From Synechococcus sp. BSA11S (GTDB taxonomy: Bacteria; Cyanobacteriota; Cyanobacteriia; PCC-6307; Cyanobiaceae): a stretch of DNA of 64,000 nt. The notes below the pieces were generated by a model, which had not been told where the DNA came from, searched no databases, and saw nothing but the letters and a program-made list of their open reading frames with translations. A program made the position numbers and the translations under genes. This document shows positions 26,987-38,699 of this stretch, piece after piece (position 1 is the first letter of the stretch; each line of letters opens with the position of its first letter). The stretch is taken from the NCBI RefSeq assembly GCF_014224355.1, contig NZ_VNWP01000004.1:62001-126000 (forward strand), written 5' to 3'.

Positions 26987-28180
26987 ATGACCACTGGCGG
27001 GCTGGAAAGCGGGCCCCAACCTTCCCCACCACGCGGGGCTCGAACTCCCCTCTGGAGTGTCGGCTTCGGTCTTGCCGCTGTGCTGGTGGGGGTGCAGAGC
27101 CTGGCGGCCACCACCCCCCTTCCGCAGCAGGTGCTGATGCTGCTCCCCAGCGAAGGGTTGCTGGCGGGCGTTGGAGATGGTTTGCGGCGGGGGTACGGGC
27201 TGGCGATGGAGGAGACCCGCGCCTGCGGGGTGCAGCCACCCAGTCTTGGCCTGGGCTGGCTTCCACCGGAACAGGATCCCGAAGCTCTCCTGGCTGGCAT
27301 TCCGATGCCTGAGTTGTTGATCGCACCGCCAGCCGTCAACCTGTTGCCCTTCGGTCGCCTGGCCCAGAGCCGGGGGGTGAACGTGCTGCTGCCGCTGCAA
27401 CGGGGCTACTCGCTGCAACGACTGCCCAGCCAGGTGGGCGCTGACAGGCTCTGGCCGGTTCTGCCGTCCCGCAGCCTTGAGGCCGACCGGCTGGCCAGGG
27501 GCCTGCTGGAAGACAGCAAGGGAAAGGTGATGGTGATCCATGACGGTGGTGCTGAGCAGGCCGCCCTGGCTGATCGGTTCGTGGAGACGATCGAAGGTGG
27601 AGGCGGCTGGACTGTGGGTCCCACCAACGAACCCGAGGCGATCATCAATCCGGAGCCCGAGCTGATGGACCAGCTGCGCGATGACGTGGGCTGGTACACC
27701 CCCGCCTCCCTGGTGGTGATGACGACACCGGACAGTCCCCTGGCCCAGGCCGTGGCCGACCTTGACCTGCCGGAGAACCTGACCCTGGTCTGGCCGTTTC
27801 CAGTTCGCGAGCCGCTGCCGTTGGCCCAGCTGGGTGTGGACTCCCTCAGCCGCGGTCCGGGCTGGGATCGCTTCGAGCTGGTGTTCGAGCAACGGTATGG
27901 CTACCCCCCCGGCCTGGTGGAAGCCGCCGGGTTTGATACCGGTCAACTGGTGGCTGTCTCCTCCCTTGCGGGGGAGAAGACCCGCTCCTGGTCACTTGAC
28001 TGGCTGGATCCAAAGGCCAAGCCGCTCGATCTCTGCGACGCCCTCAAAGCCCGTCGTGCGGGTAAGCCGGTTGCCCTGAGGGGAGCAGCCAGCCGCCTTG
28101 ACCTCACGCCGGGAACCCCCCCCGCCGGGGAATTGCGACTGACACCGCTGAAGGCGGACCCAGGCGCCAGCCGTACCTAG
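26987..28180 (+). CDS. Periplasmic-binding-protein-fold (type 1) protein
   Basis: About 397 residues. After a short hydrophilic leader is a membrane/signal segment (LWSVGFGLAAVLVGVQSLAA). The rest reads like a type 1 periplasmic binding fold (LivJ/LppC-like): VLMLLPSEGLLAGVGDGLRRGYGLAMEE in two parts, ADRLARGLLEDSKGKVMVIHDGG, SLVVMTTPDSPLAQAV and FELVFEQRYGYPPGLVEAAGFD. The opening phrase matches ABC substrate-binding proteins for amino acids, but no permease or ATPase genes are adjacent, so it may instead be an outer-membrane or peptidoglycan-linked factor. ATG 26987 is preferred; a longer reading frame upstream would run over the divergent Tic22-like gene. Confidence 0.75.
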   Translation: MTTGGLESGPQPSPPRGARTPLWSVGFGLAAVLVGVQSLAATTPLPQQVLMLLPSEGLLAGVGDGLRRGYGLAMEETRACGVQPPSLGLGWLPPEQDPEALLAGIPMPELLIAPPAVNLLPFGRLAQSRGVNVLLPLQRGYSLQRLPSQVGADRLWPVLPSRSLEADRLARGLLEDSKGKVMVIHDGGAEQAALADRFVETIEGGGGWTVGPTNEPEAIINPEPELMDQLRDDVGWYTPASLVVMTTPDSPLAQAVADLDLPENLTLVWPFPVREPLPLAQLGVDSLSRGPGWDRFELVFEQRYGYPPGLVEAAGFDTGQLVAVSSLAGEKTRSWSLDWLDPKAKPLDLCDALKARRAGKPVALRGAASRLDLTPGTPPAGELRLTPLKADPGASRT

Positions 28181-28183
28181 CCT
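28178..28183 (+). promoter_or_regulatory. Candidate -10 element TAGCCT for ppsA
   Basis: TAGCCT begins with the TAG stop codon of the preceding gene and ends 24 bases before the ppsA ATG. It is the same hexamer as found before tal. Positional evidence only. Confidence 0.3.
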
Positions 28184-28207
28184 GGGTCACTGCGCAACTC
28201 GATCGCC

Positions 28208-30634
<2,427 letters not shown>

Positions 30635-30673
30635 AAAACCAGCAGGTTGGAGTCGGCCGGGTGGCGGGGTCGA

Positions 30674-30679
30674 TAGCGT
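30674..30679 (+). promoter_or_regulatory. Candidate -10 element TAGCGT for the P-type ATPase gene
   Basis: TAGCGT ends 21 bases before the ATG at 30701, in the gap after ppsA. It is identical to the hexamer before the HTH gene at 3679. Positional evidence only. Confidence 0.3.
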
Positions 30680-30700
30680 CACCTCCCGTCGCGCTGCTCC

Positions 30701-33427
30701 ATGTCAGGCCCGACGTCCCGACCGTGGGACGAGAACCCCCTGGACCCGCCGTATCACGCCCTCGAATGCGCTGCGCTGGTGACCCGGCTTGGCAGCGACC
30801 CCGAGCGTGGTCTGAGCGACGAGGAAGCGGCCCGTCGCCTCTCCCGCCTGGGTCCCAACCAGCTCACGGAGCTGCCGGGGCGGCCGGGCTGGCTCCGCTT
30901 CCTCGATCAGTTCCACAATCCCCTGCTCTACACGCTCCTGATCACGGGCCTGATCAAGCTCTGGATCGATTCCCTCGGTGAAGCGCTGGTGATCTGGAGC
31001 GTGACGCTGATCAATGCGGTGATCGGCTTCGTGCAGGAAGATCGGGCCGAGTCCTCGATCGCGGCACTGGCCCGGTCGGTGCGTACGGAGGTGGATGTGG
31101 TGCGAGGCGGAAGGGAGCTGCGTCTGCCCTCCGAGCAGCTGGTGATCGGCGATCTGGTGAGGCTGAGCCCTGGCGCCAGGGTGCCCGCAGACCTGCGCCT
31201 GCTCCAGGTGCGTGAACTGCGGCTCGACGAATCGGCGCTCACTGGCGAATCACTGCCGGTGACGAAATCGTGCCAGGCGGTTCCGGTGGATGCCGCCGTG
31301 GGGGATCGCCGAGGCATGGCCCATGCCGGCAGCTTCGTCACCGCCGGCCAGGCCACGGGGCTGGTGGTGGCCTGCGCCGGCGCCACCGAAGTGGGACAGA
31401 TCTCCACGGTGCTGCGCCAGCGCCAGAGCCTGAGCACTCCGCTCACCCGCAAATTTCAGCGTTTCAGCCAGACCCTGCTGAAGGTGATCCTGGTGCTGGC
31501 GGCCTTCACCTTCGCCGTCGGTCTGATCCGGCAACGGGGTTCCGCCGAGATGTTCGACGGCGCTGTGGCCCTGGCTGTGGGGGCGATCCCCGAGGAGCTG
31601 CCGGCGATCGTGACCGTCACCCTGGCGATCGGAGTCAAGCGCATGGCCCTGCGCAACGCGATCATCCGCAAGCTGCCGGCGGTGGAAGCCCTTGGCAGCA
31701 CCACCGTGATCTGCTCCGACAAGACCGGCACCCTCACCCAGAACAGGATGCTGGTGCAGGAGATCTACGCCGGAGGAGACCTTCGCAGTCTCGAGAGCCT
31801 CTGGGGGGAGGATCCCCTGGGGAAGAACCGGGCCATGGGTGAAACCCTGCTGGCGGGGTTGCTCTGCAATGACGCCCGCCACAGCGAGGAGGACGGGCTG
31901 GTGGGGGACCCCACGGAAACGGCCCTGCTGGTGGCGGCCCGCTCGGCGGGCCTGGATCATGAGCGCAGCCTGCATGAGCACCCCCGGCGTGATGCGATTC
32001 CGTTCGAGTCCGAACGGCAGTACATGGCCACCCTGCACGGCAGTGCCCGCATCCTGGTGAAGGGCTCCCTGGAAGCCGTGCTGCCCCGTTGCCTCAGCCA
32101 GCTTGGCGCCAGCGGCGCGGAGGAGCCCCTCGATTGCGACGCCATCCAGCAAGCCGTGGCCGCCATGGCCAGCCGCGGGCAGCGGGTGCTGGCCTTTGCG
32201 GTGGGCTGCGCCCAGCCGGAGCAACCCAGCCTCGAGGAACACCATGTGGCCCGTGGTCTGCAGTTCGTGGGTCTGCAGGGCATGCTCGATCCGCCCCGGC
32301 CTGAGGCGGTGGCCGCGGTGGCGGCCTGCCGCGCGGCTGGAATCAGGGTGAAAATGATCACCGGCGACCACCTCGAAACGGCCCTGGCGATCGCCAGCCA
32401 GATCGGCCTTGGCCGCGGTGTCGGCCCCCTGGAAGGGCTCGATGGGCCGGCCCTTTCCCGCCTTGCCCCCGATCAGCTGGCCAGCAGCGTGGAGCGGCTG
32501 GATGTCTTCGCCCGCGTGGCCCCGGCCCAGAAACTCGAGCTGGTACGAGCGCTGCAGGCCAACGGCGAAATCGTGGCCATGACCGGCGATGGGGTCAATG
32601 ACGCACCGGCCCTGAAGCAGGCTGACATCGGCATCGCCATGGGTCGAGGCGGCACTGAAGTGGCCCGTGAGGCCGCCGACATGCTGCTCACCGACGACAA
32701 CTTCGCCACGATCGAGGCCGCCGTGGAGGAGGGACGTGCCGTTTACCTGAACCTGCGCAAATCGCTGGCCTTCGTGCTGCCGGTGAACGGGGCCGCCTCG
32801 ATGACGATCCTGCTGGCGGCGCTGCTCGGTCTTGAATTGCCGGTCACGGCACTGCAGGTGCTCTGGCTGAACATGGTGAGCTCGCTCACGATGTCGGTGC
32901 CGCTGGCCTTCGAGCCCAGGTGCGAAGGCCTGATGCTCCAGCCGCCACGGCCTCCGCAGCAACCGCTGCTCACGGGCGGCCTGATCCGCCGGATTCTGCT
33001 GGTGTCGGCCTTCAACTGGGCCCTGATCTTCAGCCTCTTCGCCTGGGGCCGCCACAACGGACTGGATCTGGCAGGCGCCCGCACCATGGCGGTGCAGGGG
33101 CTGGTGCTGGCCCAGATGGTGTATCTGCTCAGCATCAGCCAGGTGAGCAAGGGGCTTCACCGCGCTGCTGAGCGGGGCTGGGGCCAGCTGACCCAGGCTC
33201 CGGTGCTGCTGCTGGGTCTGGCCCTGGCCCTGATGCTGCAGTGGGCCTTCAGCCAGCTGGGCTGGATGAACCAGCTGTTCGGAACCCAGGCCCTGAGCCT
33301 GAAGCAGTGGCTGATCTGCGCTCTGCCGATGCTGCCGATGATCCCTGTGGCCCTGGCGGGACAGCGGCTGGATCCCACCACCAAGCCGGCCGGCAGCGAC
33401 ATGCTGCCGGTGGAGCCCCGTGCCTGA
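30701..33427 (+). CDS. P-type cation-transporting ATPase (P2-type)
   Basis: A membrane pump of 908 residues with all P-type landmarks. The N-terminal cation-ATPase domain (LGSDPERGLSDEEAARRLS) is followed by the actuator loop with LTGESLPVTK, the membrane motif IPEELPAIVTVTLAIG, and the phosphorylated Asp340 in CSDKTGTLTQN. KGSLEAVLPRC (nucleotide site) and TGDGVNDAPAL (628-638) come next, with four to six C-terminal helices. The intramembrane PEEL and the LN-type helices place it among Ca2+/Na+-like P2 ATPases (PacL/PMA1 relatives); the exact ion cannot be read. It ends 173 bases before ndhF4. Confidence 0.92.
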   Translation: MSGPTSRPWDENPLDPPYHALECAALVTRLGSDPERGLSDEEAARRLSRLGPNQLTELPGRPGWLRFLDQFHNPLLYTLLITGLIKLWIDSLGEALVIWSVTLINAVIGFVQEDRAESSIAALARSVRTEVDVVRGGRELRLPSEQLVIGDLVRLSPGARVPADLRLLQVRELRLDESALTGESLPVTKSCQAVPVDAAVGDRRGMAHAGSFVTAGQATGLVVACAGATEVGQISTVLRQRQSLSTPLTRKFQRFSQTLLKVILVLAAFTFAVGLIRQRGSAEMFDGAVALAVGAIPEELPAIVTVTLAIGVKRMALRNAIIRKLPAVEALGSTTVICSDKTGTLTQNRMLVQEIYAGGDLRSLESLWGEDPLGKNRAMGETLLAGLLCNDARHSEEDGLVGDPTETALLVAARSAGLDHERSLHEHPRRDAIPFESERQYMATLHGSARILVKGSLEAVLPRCLSQLGASGAEEPLDCDAIQQAVAAMASRGQRVLAFAVGCAQPEQPSLEEHHVARGLQFVGLQGMLDPPRPEAVAAVAACRAAGIRVKMITGDHLETALAIASQIGLGRGVGPLEGLDGPALSRLAPDQLASSVERLDVFARVAPAQKLELVRALQANGEIVAMTGDGVNDAPALKQADIGIAMGRGGTEVAREAADMLLTDDNFATIEAAVEEGRAVYLNLRKSLAFVLPVNGAASMTILLAALLGLELPVTALQVLWLNMVSSLTMSVPLAFEPRCEGLMLQPPRPPQQPLLTGGLIRRILLVSAFNWALIFSLFAWGRHNGLDLAGARTMAVQGLVLAQMVYLLSISQVSKGLHRAAERGWGQLTQAPVLLLGLALALMLQWAFSQLGWMNQLFGTQALSLKQWLICALPMLPMIPVALAGQRLDPTTKPAGSDMLPVEPRA

Positions 33428-33558
33428 GCCCAGCCTGGATCGTCCTCGACACCAGGAACGGGCTGAGTCAGGGCTGTGATCGGGACTGGAGCTGATCAAC
33501 CACGCTTAACGGAGTCATAGGCAACGCAACTTCATTAGGCCACCACTTGAGCAGGAGA

Positions 33559-33573
33559 AACCCCTAGGGTTTT
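33559..33573 (+). promoter_or_regulatory. Inverted repeat overlapping a -10-like box before ndhF4
   Basis: AAACCC-CTA-GGGTTT is a perfect 6-bp inverted repeat with a 3-base centre. It contains TAGGGT (33566-33571), a TANNNT box 29 bases before the ndhF4 ATG. A protein bound here would cover the promoter, so it is a candidate operator for the CO2-uptake operon. The upstream 33428-33558 holds no gene. Confidence 0.45.
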
Positions 33574-33600
33574 CGACTCTCCCTCAAACCGCACAACGCG

Positions 33601-35415
33601 ATGACCGTCCCCTTCTTCGAGACGGCCTGGTTGATTCCGCTCTACCCCTTAATCAGCGGTTTGTTCTCCTTCCTCTGGTCCCCTGGTCTGATCAGCCAGA
33701 GTGGACCTCGGCCAGCCGGGTATCTCAACCTGGTGATGAACTTTCTTGCGTTCAGCCATGGCCTGCTGGCCTGGATCGGTTGCTCCGGCCGCAGCCTCAG
33801 CTTCACCTGGACCTGGCTCTCCACCGCCGGGCTCACCATCAATTTCGACGCCACGATTGATCGCAGCGTGTTGATCGCCATCACGATGATCTGTGGTGTC
33901 CATCTCCTGGCCCAGGTTTATGCGATCGGCTATCTGGAGATGGATTGGGGCTGGCCCCGCTTCTTCGGATCCTTGAATCTCTTCGAAGCCGGTCTCTGCG
34001 CCCTGGTGGTCACCGATTCGCTCTTCTTCTCCTATGTGGTGCTGGAGCTGCTCACCCTGGGTACCTACTTGATCGTCGGCACCTGGTACAACCAGTCGCT
34101 GGTGGTGAAAGGGGCCCGGGATGCCTTTCTCACCAAACGGGTGGGTGACCTGGTGCTGCTGGCCGGGGTGATCGCCCTGCTGCCGATGGCGGGCAGCTGG
34201 AACTTCAACGACCTGGCCCTCTGGGCCGCTCAGGCCCAACCGTCACCGGCCCTCACCTTGATCCTGCTGGCCCTGGTGGCCGGCCCGATGGGCAAGTGCG
34301 CCCAGATCCCCCTTCACCTCTGGCTGGATGAAGCGATGGAAGGTCCACTGCCCTCCACGATCCTGCGCAGTTCGGTGGTGGTGGCGGGTGGTGCCTGGGT
34401 GCTGCTGCGTCTGCATCCTCTGCTGGCCATCAGCCCCACCGCCCAGGCCTTCCTGGTGGTGGTGGGCGGCACCACGGCCCTGGTGGGGGCCTTGATCGCC
34501 CTGGCCCAGGTGGATATCAAGCGGGCCCTTTCGTTTCTGGTGAGCAGCTGGTTCGGCCTGCTGTTCATGGCCGTGGGTTGCGGATCTGTGGACGCGGCCT
34601 GGCACATGCTGTTGATCTATCCCCTGCCGATGGCTTTGCTGCTGATGTCCGTGGGCACGGTGATCAGCAGCAATGTCACCCAGGACCTCACCCAGCTGGG
34701 GGGACTGTGGTCGAGGCGGCCACTCACGGGGATGGCCTTTCTGGTGGGTGCCGCCGGCCTGGTGGCTGTGCCTCCTCTGGCTGGTTTCGGCGCCCTGAAT
34801 GAACTGGCCGGTTCTTTGCTTGATGGCCCCGCTCCATCGGCTCTGCTGGCGGTGCTGCTGCTCACCAATGCCTTGATCAGCGCTGGATTGGTGCGTATCT
34901 TCCGGCGGATCTGGGGAGGAACCCCCTCGGTCTTCACGGCCCGCTCGGCTGAGGTGCTCTGGCTGATGGTGCTGCCCACGATGGTGGGAGCGGGCCTGGT
35001 GCTGCACGTGCCGGTGCTGCTGGCCCCCACGCCGTTCGGTGCCATCAGCTGGGGCCCCCTCACCCTGCCCCTCGTGGCCTCCACTCTGCTGGGGGGAGCG
35101 CTCACCTGGCAGCAGCTCCCTCATCCCCTGGATGGCCTGCAGCATTGGCTGGCGGCCGACCTGCACACCGAAACCTTCTACCGCCGTACGGTCGTGGGAC
35201 TGGTGGTGGTGTTGGCAGCGGCCAGCCACTGGGTGGATCGTCGCCTGGTGGATGGCTTCAGCGAACGCAGCGGCGGTCTGACCATGGAGGGGGCCCGTCG
35301 GCTCAGCTACAGCACCTCAGGCCGGGTGCAGGGCTATGCGCTCACGGTGCTGATCGGCGTGCTGCTGATGGGGGCCTGGATCCTTGTGCGCCAGCCGTCC
35401 CTGCTTCGTTTCTGA
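33601..35415 (+). CDS. ndhF4: NdhF4, NDH-1 CO2-uptake subunit
   Basis: Antiporter-like proton-translocating subunit of the specialised NDH-1MS' complex that drives CO2 hydration at the thylakoid membrane. The 604 residues are almost wholly hydrophobic helices. Typical NuoL/NdhF segments appear as LFFSYVVLELLTLGTYLIVG, VKGARDAFLTKRVGDLVLL, PLHLWLDEAMEGPLPSTIL and QVDIKRALSFLVSSWFGLL. The short length, compared with respiratory NdhF1 at about 650-690, and the adjoining cupB-type gene identify it as F4. It opens the operon ndhF4-ndhD4-cupB-FAS1. No clear ribosome site precedes the ATG. Confidence 0.92.
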   Translation: MTVPFFETAWLIPLYPLISGLFSFLWSPGLISQSGPRPAGYLNLVMNFLAFSHGLLAWIGCSGRSLSFTWTWLSTAGLTINFDATIDRSVLIAITMICGVHLLAQVYAIGYLEMDWGWPRFFGSLNLFEAGLCALVVTDSLFFSYVVLELLTLGTYLIVGTWYNQSLVVKGARDAFLTKRVGDLVLLAGVIALLPMAGSWNFNDLALWAAQAQPSPALTLILLALVAGPMGKCAQIPLHLWLDEAMEGPLPSTILRSSVVVAGGAWVLLRLHPLLAISPTAQAFLVVVGGTTALVGALIALAQVDIKRALSFLVSSWFGLLFMAVGCGSVDAAWHMLLIYPLPMALLLMSVGTVISSNVTQDLTQLGGLWSRRPLTGMAFLVGAAGLVAVPPLAGFGALNELAGSLLDGPAPSALLAVLLLTNALISAGLVRIFRRIWGGTPSVFTARSAEVLWLMVLPTMVGAGLVLHVPVLLAPTPFGAISWGPLTLPLVASTLLGGALTWQQLPHPLDGLQHWLAADLHTETFYRRTVVGLVVVLAAASHWVDRRLVDGFSERSGGLTMEGARRLSYSTSGRVQGYALTVLIGVLLMGAWILVRQPSLLRF

Positions 35416-35445
35416 CGCCCGTCGTCTCCCCAGCCGTCAACTTCC

Positions 35446-36930
35446 ATGCTGCTTCTATTCCTGTTGCTTCCGCTGGCGGCCGTGCTGGCGATGATCGTCG
35501 CTCCAGCCGGCCCCTGGCCCCGCCGCCTGGCCCTTGTTATCCCCGGCCTGCAGTTGCTGCTGATGGTCCGGATGGCTGTTCAGCCTGCCGCCGACCTGCG
35601 GTTGGAGTGGCTGCCCCAGCTCGGACTCGATTTTCACCTCGGTCAGGACGGCCTCTCGCTGCCGCTGGTGGGCCTCACGGCCCTGCTCACATTGATGACC
35701 ATCGCGGCCACCAGCAGGGAGATGCCCAGGCAGAGGCTGTTCTTTGGCCTGGTGCTGGCCACCAACCTGGGCCTTCAGTGGGCCTTTCTGGCCCGCAATG
35801 GCCTGCTGTTCGTGATCGCCTTCGAGCTGATCCTGATCCCCACCACCATGCTCATCGCCATCTATGGGCACGAGCGCAGCCGTCAGGCCGCCATTCGCTA
35901 TCTGCTGTATGGCGCCGTGTCGGGGGTGGCCCTGCTGTCGGCGGTGCTGGCCCTCGGCCTGCTCAATGCCAACGGCTTCAGCCTCGCCTACGACGACATG
36001 GCCACTGCGGCGCTCCCTCAGGGCTCCAGGGTCTGGATCCTGGGGTTGCTCGTGCTGGCTTTCGGTCTGAAATTACCGGCGGTTCCCCTGCATGGCTGGC
36101 AGCCCCTCGCCTACAGCGAGTCGTCGTCACCGGTGGCGATGCTGCTGGCCGGTGCCGTCTCCAAGCTCGGGGCCTATGGCCTTTTGCGTTTCGGTGTGGG
36201 CTTCATGGGTGAGACCTGGGAAGCCTGGGCGCCCCTGATCGCCTTGGCGGGCACCGCCGGTGCGGTCTATGGAGCGCTCAACGCCATCGCCCAGACCGAC
36301 ATGCGCCGGCTGGTGGCCTACAGCTCCCTGGGGCACATGGGTCTGCTGGTGCTGGCTCTGGCGGCCGCCACCCCCTTGAGCCTTCAGGGGGCCGTCGCCC
36401 AGGTGCTCGCCCACGGGGTGATCTCCTCGCTGCTGTTCTGTGTGGTGGGCCTGATCGAAGCCAAGACGGGCACCACCGAGATCGCCGAACTCTCCGGCCT
36501 GCTCAATCCCCTGCGCGGTCTGCCCTTCACCCTGGGCATGTTCCTGCTGGCTCTGATGGCCGCCGCTGGTCTGCCGGGGATGGTGGGTTTCGTGGCAGAG
36601 CTGGTGGTGTTCCAGGGCAGCTGGAGCGTGTTCCCCTTGCCCACCCTCGGCTGCCTGTTCGCTTCCGGTCTGACGGCGGTGTATGCGATTCGGTTGTTCA
36701 ATCGGGTGGGCTTCGGCAAGCTCGATAACGCCAAAGCCTCCTATCCCGCCACCACGTGGCCCGAGCGATTGCCGGCCCTGGTGCTCTCGGCCCTGGTGCT
36801 GGTGGGTGGCCTCTGGCCACCGCTCACCCTGGGCTGGAGTGAATCCGTCACCACACCCCTGGCTCGTCACCAACCCCTGATCGCGTCTCTTCCCGCCGCC
36901 TCTTCAATCCTTCAGGAGCTCCACTCATGA
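35446..36930 (+). CDS. ndhD4: NdhD4, NDH-1 CO2-uptake subunit
   Basis: Second antiporter-like subunit (NuoM family, 494 residues, about 13-14 helices) of the NDH-1MS' CO2-uptake complex. It has LVAYSSLGHMGLLVLALAAA, VIAFELILIPTTMLIAIYG (with the conserved Glu) and VLAFGLKLPAVPLHGWQPLA (conserved Lys and His/Trp). It follows ndhF4 by 30 bases, and its TGA overlaps the cupB ATG (ATGA), so translation is coupled. Assignment to D4 rather than D1-D3 rests on its partner CupB. Confidence 0.92.
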   Translation: MLLLFLLLPLAAVLAMIVAPAGPWPRRLALVIPGLQLLLMVRMAVQPAADLRLEWLPQLGLDFHLGQDGLSLPLVGLTALLTLMTIAATSREMPRQRLFFGLVLATNLGLQWAFLARNGLLFVIAFELILIPTTMLIAIYGHERSRQAAIRYLLYGAVSGVALLSAVLALGLLNANGFSLAYDDMATAALPQGSRVWILGLLVLAFGLKLPAVPLHGWQPLAYSESSSPVAMLLAGAVSKLGAYGLLRFGVGFMGETWEAWAPLIALAGTAGAVYGALNAIAQTDMRRLVAYSSLGHMGLLVLALAAATPLSLQGAVAQVLAHGVISSLLFCVVGLIEAKTGTTEIAELSGLLNPLRGLPFTLGMFLLALMAAAGLPGMVGFVAELVVFQGSWSVFPLPTLGCLFASGLTAVYAIRLFNRVGFGKLDNAKASYPATTWPERLPALVLSALVLVGGLWPPLTLGWSESVTTPLARHQPLIASLPAASSILQELHS

Positions 36931-38219
36931 CGGTGCTGACCCCGAAGCCCACGGCCCTGCCCCCCTCCACCCACCCCTTCGCTGAGGTGGTGCAGCGGCT
37001 GGAGGCGGGTGGTTCCATGCTTCCGGACACGCCGGAGAACCTCAAGCAGATCATCGGCATCTACAAGGCCTACGCCGTACCGATGGACTTCTACTGGCGT
37101 GATCTGCTCTACATCGCCGAGCGTGTGTTCCTCAATCCCCTGCCGGCCTTCAAGTATTTCCCCAGCCAGGAGTACCTCGATCTTCCCAATTCCTATGCCG
37201 GAGAGAGCGCCGACCTGCGCATCTGGCGTGGGGAGGCCGGGGCCCACCCCGAACTGCTGGAGTTCATGGACAAAGGAGAGTCAGGGCGGATGCCCAAGCT
37301 GCTCCATCACCTCTGGCACGACCGCATCAACATGGAGTTCGCCGAGGCCTGCATGGATGCCATGTTCTGGCACCAAGGCATGGGCGGACGCTTCTACGAC
37401 TATCTGGAGAGCGACACCTACAAGGCCAATGCCGATCGGGCCATCAAGGCCTATTTCAAGGGCAATCCCCTGATGCTTGGATTGCACAAGCTGTTTCCGG
37501 AGATGTTCCTGGAGCAGGTGCGCAAGCTCAGTTACTACGCCAACCTCGGTCTGTTCTGGGAGGTGATGGCACCGGTCTTTTTCGAGATGAGTGACATCTA
37601 CGACGAAGGGGGCTTTGCAGGAGTGCCAGATGCCATGAATTTTCTGGTGAATGGCATCTTTGCTGTGGCAGGCCGGCCGATCTATCACCACGTTTACATC
37701 AATGGAGAGTGCCTGGAGATCATTCCCAAGTCTGAAGGATTCACCTGGCTGTATGAAGCGGCTCTGCCGTACGTGGAAGCCGTGTTCTACCGCACTGCCC
37801 CATTCCGAGGAACCAAGTCGTATAATGCTCAGGCGGGGCAGGTGCCGGCTGACCAAGCGGATTTCCACTACGGTATTCTTTATGCTGATGTCTTCCCTGT
37901 GGGATCCGCCGGTATCCCTCCCACCCTGCTGATGCAGGACATGGTCCATTTTCTGCCCCCTTATCTCCGGGAGATCTACCTGAGTCATCGCCGCGGTGAA
38001 GAAGACCAGCTGATCCAGTTGGGCATCACCTTCCAGAGATCGATGTACAACGTGACCTCAGCTGTGATTCAGGCCCTTCGGGCCGCGTTGTTCTATCCAC
38101 TGGATGATCCTGACCCCGAGCACCTGCTCGCCAACCGGCGCTTCTTTGAAAGCCAGATGGATCGTTTCCTCAGACCCGAGGCACGCCTGCGCGACGTGCA
38201 GTCCCAGGAGTACCGCTGA
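36927..38219 (+). CDS. cupB: CO2 hydration protein CupB (ChpX)
   Basis: Soluble, zinc-dependent, carbonic-anhydrase-like subunit that docks on NdhF4/NdhD4 and converts CO2 to bicarbonate. The 430 residues match the CupB rather than the CupA form: [70 protein letters not shown] and the C-terminal [11 protein letters not shown]. The conserved His/Asp-rich [20 protein letters not shown] region is the likely metal site. The start ATG 36927 overlaps the ndhD4 stop. CupB systems are usually constitutive, in contrast to the low-CO2-induced CupA system. Confidence 0.95.
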   Translation: MTVLTPKPTALPPSTHPFAEVVQRLEAGGSMLPDTPENLKQIIGIYKAYAVPMDFYWRDLLYIAERVFLNPLPAFKYFPSQEYLDLPNSYAGESADLRIWRGEAGAHPELLEFMDKGESGRMPKLLHHLWHDRINMEFAEACMDAMFWHQGMGGRFYDYLESDTYKANADRAIKAYFKGNPLMLGLHKLFPEMFLEQVRKLSYYANLGLFWEVMAPVFFEMSDIYDEGGFAGVPDAMNFLVNGIFAVAGRPIYHHVYINGECLEIIPKSEGFTWLYEAALPYVEAVFYRTAPFRGTKSYNAQAGQVPADQADFHYGILYADVFPVGSAGIPPTLLMQDMVHFLPPYLREIYLSHRRGEEDQLIQLGITFQRSMYNVTSAVIQALRAALFYPLDDPDPEHLLANRRFFESQMDRFLRPEARLRDVQSQEYR

Positions 38220-38251
38220 GCTGCTCCACCATTCCCTCCTCCCCCATCAGC

Positions 38252-38653
38252 GTGGCCGACATTCTTGATACCGCCCGTGCGGCAGGTTGCTTTCAGACTT
38301 TGCTGGCTGCTGTCGAAGCCGGAGGCCTGCTCGAAGCCCTCGCCAGCCCGGGTCCATTCACCGTGTTCGCACCGGTGGACGATGCCTTTGCAGCTCTGCC
38401 GCCGGGCACCGTTCAGACCCTGGTGCAGAATCCACCGCAGCTGGCACGCATCCTCAAGTACCACGTGCTCTCAGGGCAGTTCACGCAGGAGGATCTGCTC
38501 TCGCGGGACGAGTGGACCACCCTGGAAGGAGCGCCTTTGCCGATTCGCCGGGCCGATCCTTTTGAAGTCAAAAATGCCAGTGTTAATGTGGCCGATGTGG
38601 TCTGCGACAACGGCGTCGTGCATGTGATCAACCGGGTCATGCTACCCGGTTGA
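38252..38653 (+). CDS. Fasciclin (FAS1)-domain protein, CupS-like position
   Basis: A single FAS1 domain of 133 residues with no signal peptide: [20 protein letters not shown] then [18 protein letters not shown] (H1 box), [12 protein letters not shown] (the Y-H motif) and [18 protein letters not shown] (H2 box). The start is GTG 38252, 32 bases after cupB on the same strand. In the inducible NDH-1MS system the small subunit CupS has a fasciclin-like fold and is encoded beside cupA. Placement here behind cupB suggests an equivalent partner (inference). Cyanobacterial FAS1 proteins are also found unlinked, so this needs proof. Confidence 0.85.
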   Translation: MADILDTARAAGCFQTLLAAVEAGGLLEALASPGPFTVFAPVDDAFAALPPGTVQTLVQNPPQLARILKYHVLSGQFTQEDLLSRDEWTTLEGAPLPIRRADPFEVKNASVNVADVVCDNGVVHVINRVMLPG

Positions 38654-38699
38654 AGGTCTGAAGAACTTTCAATTGAATGATTTTCGCTTCGAGACTGTC

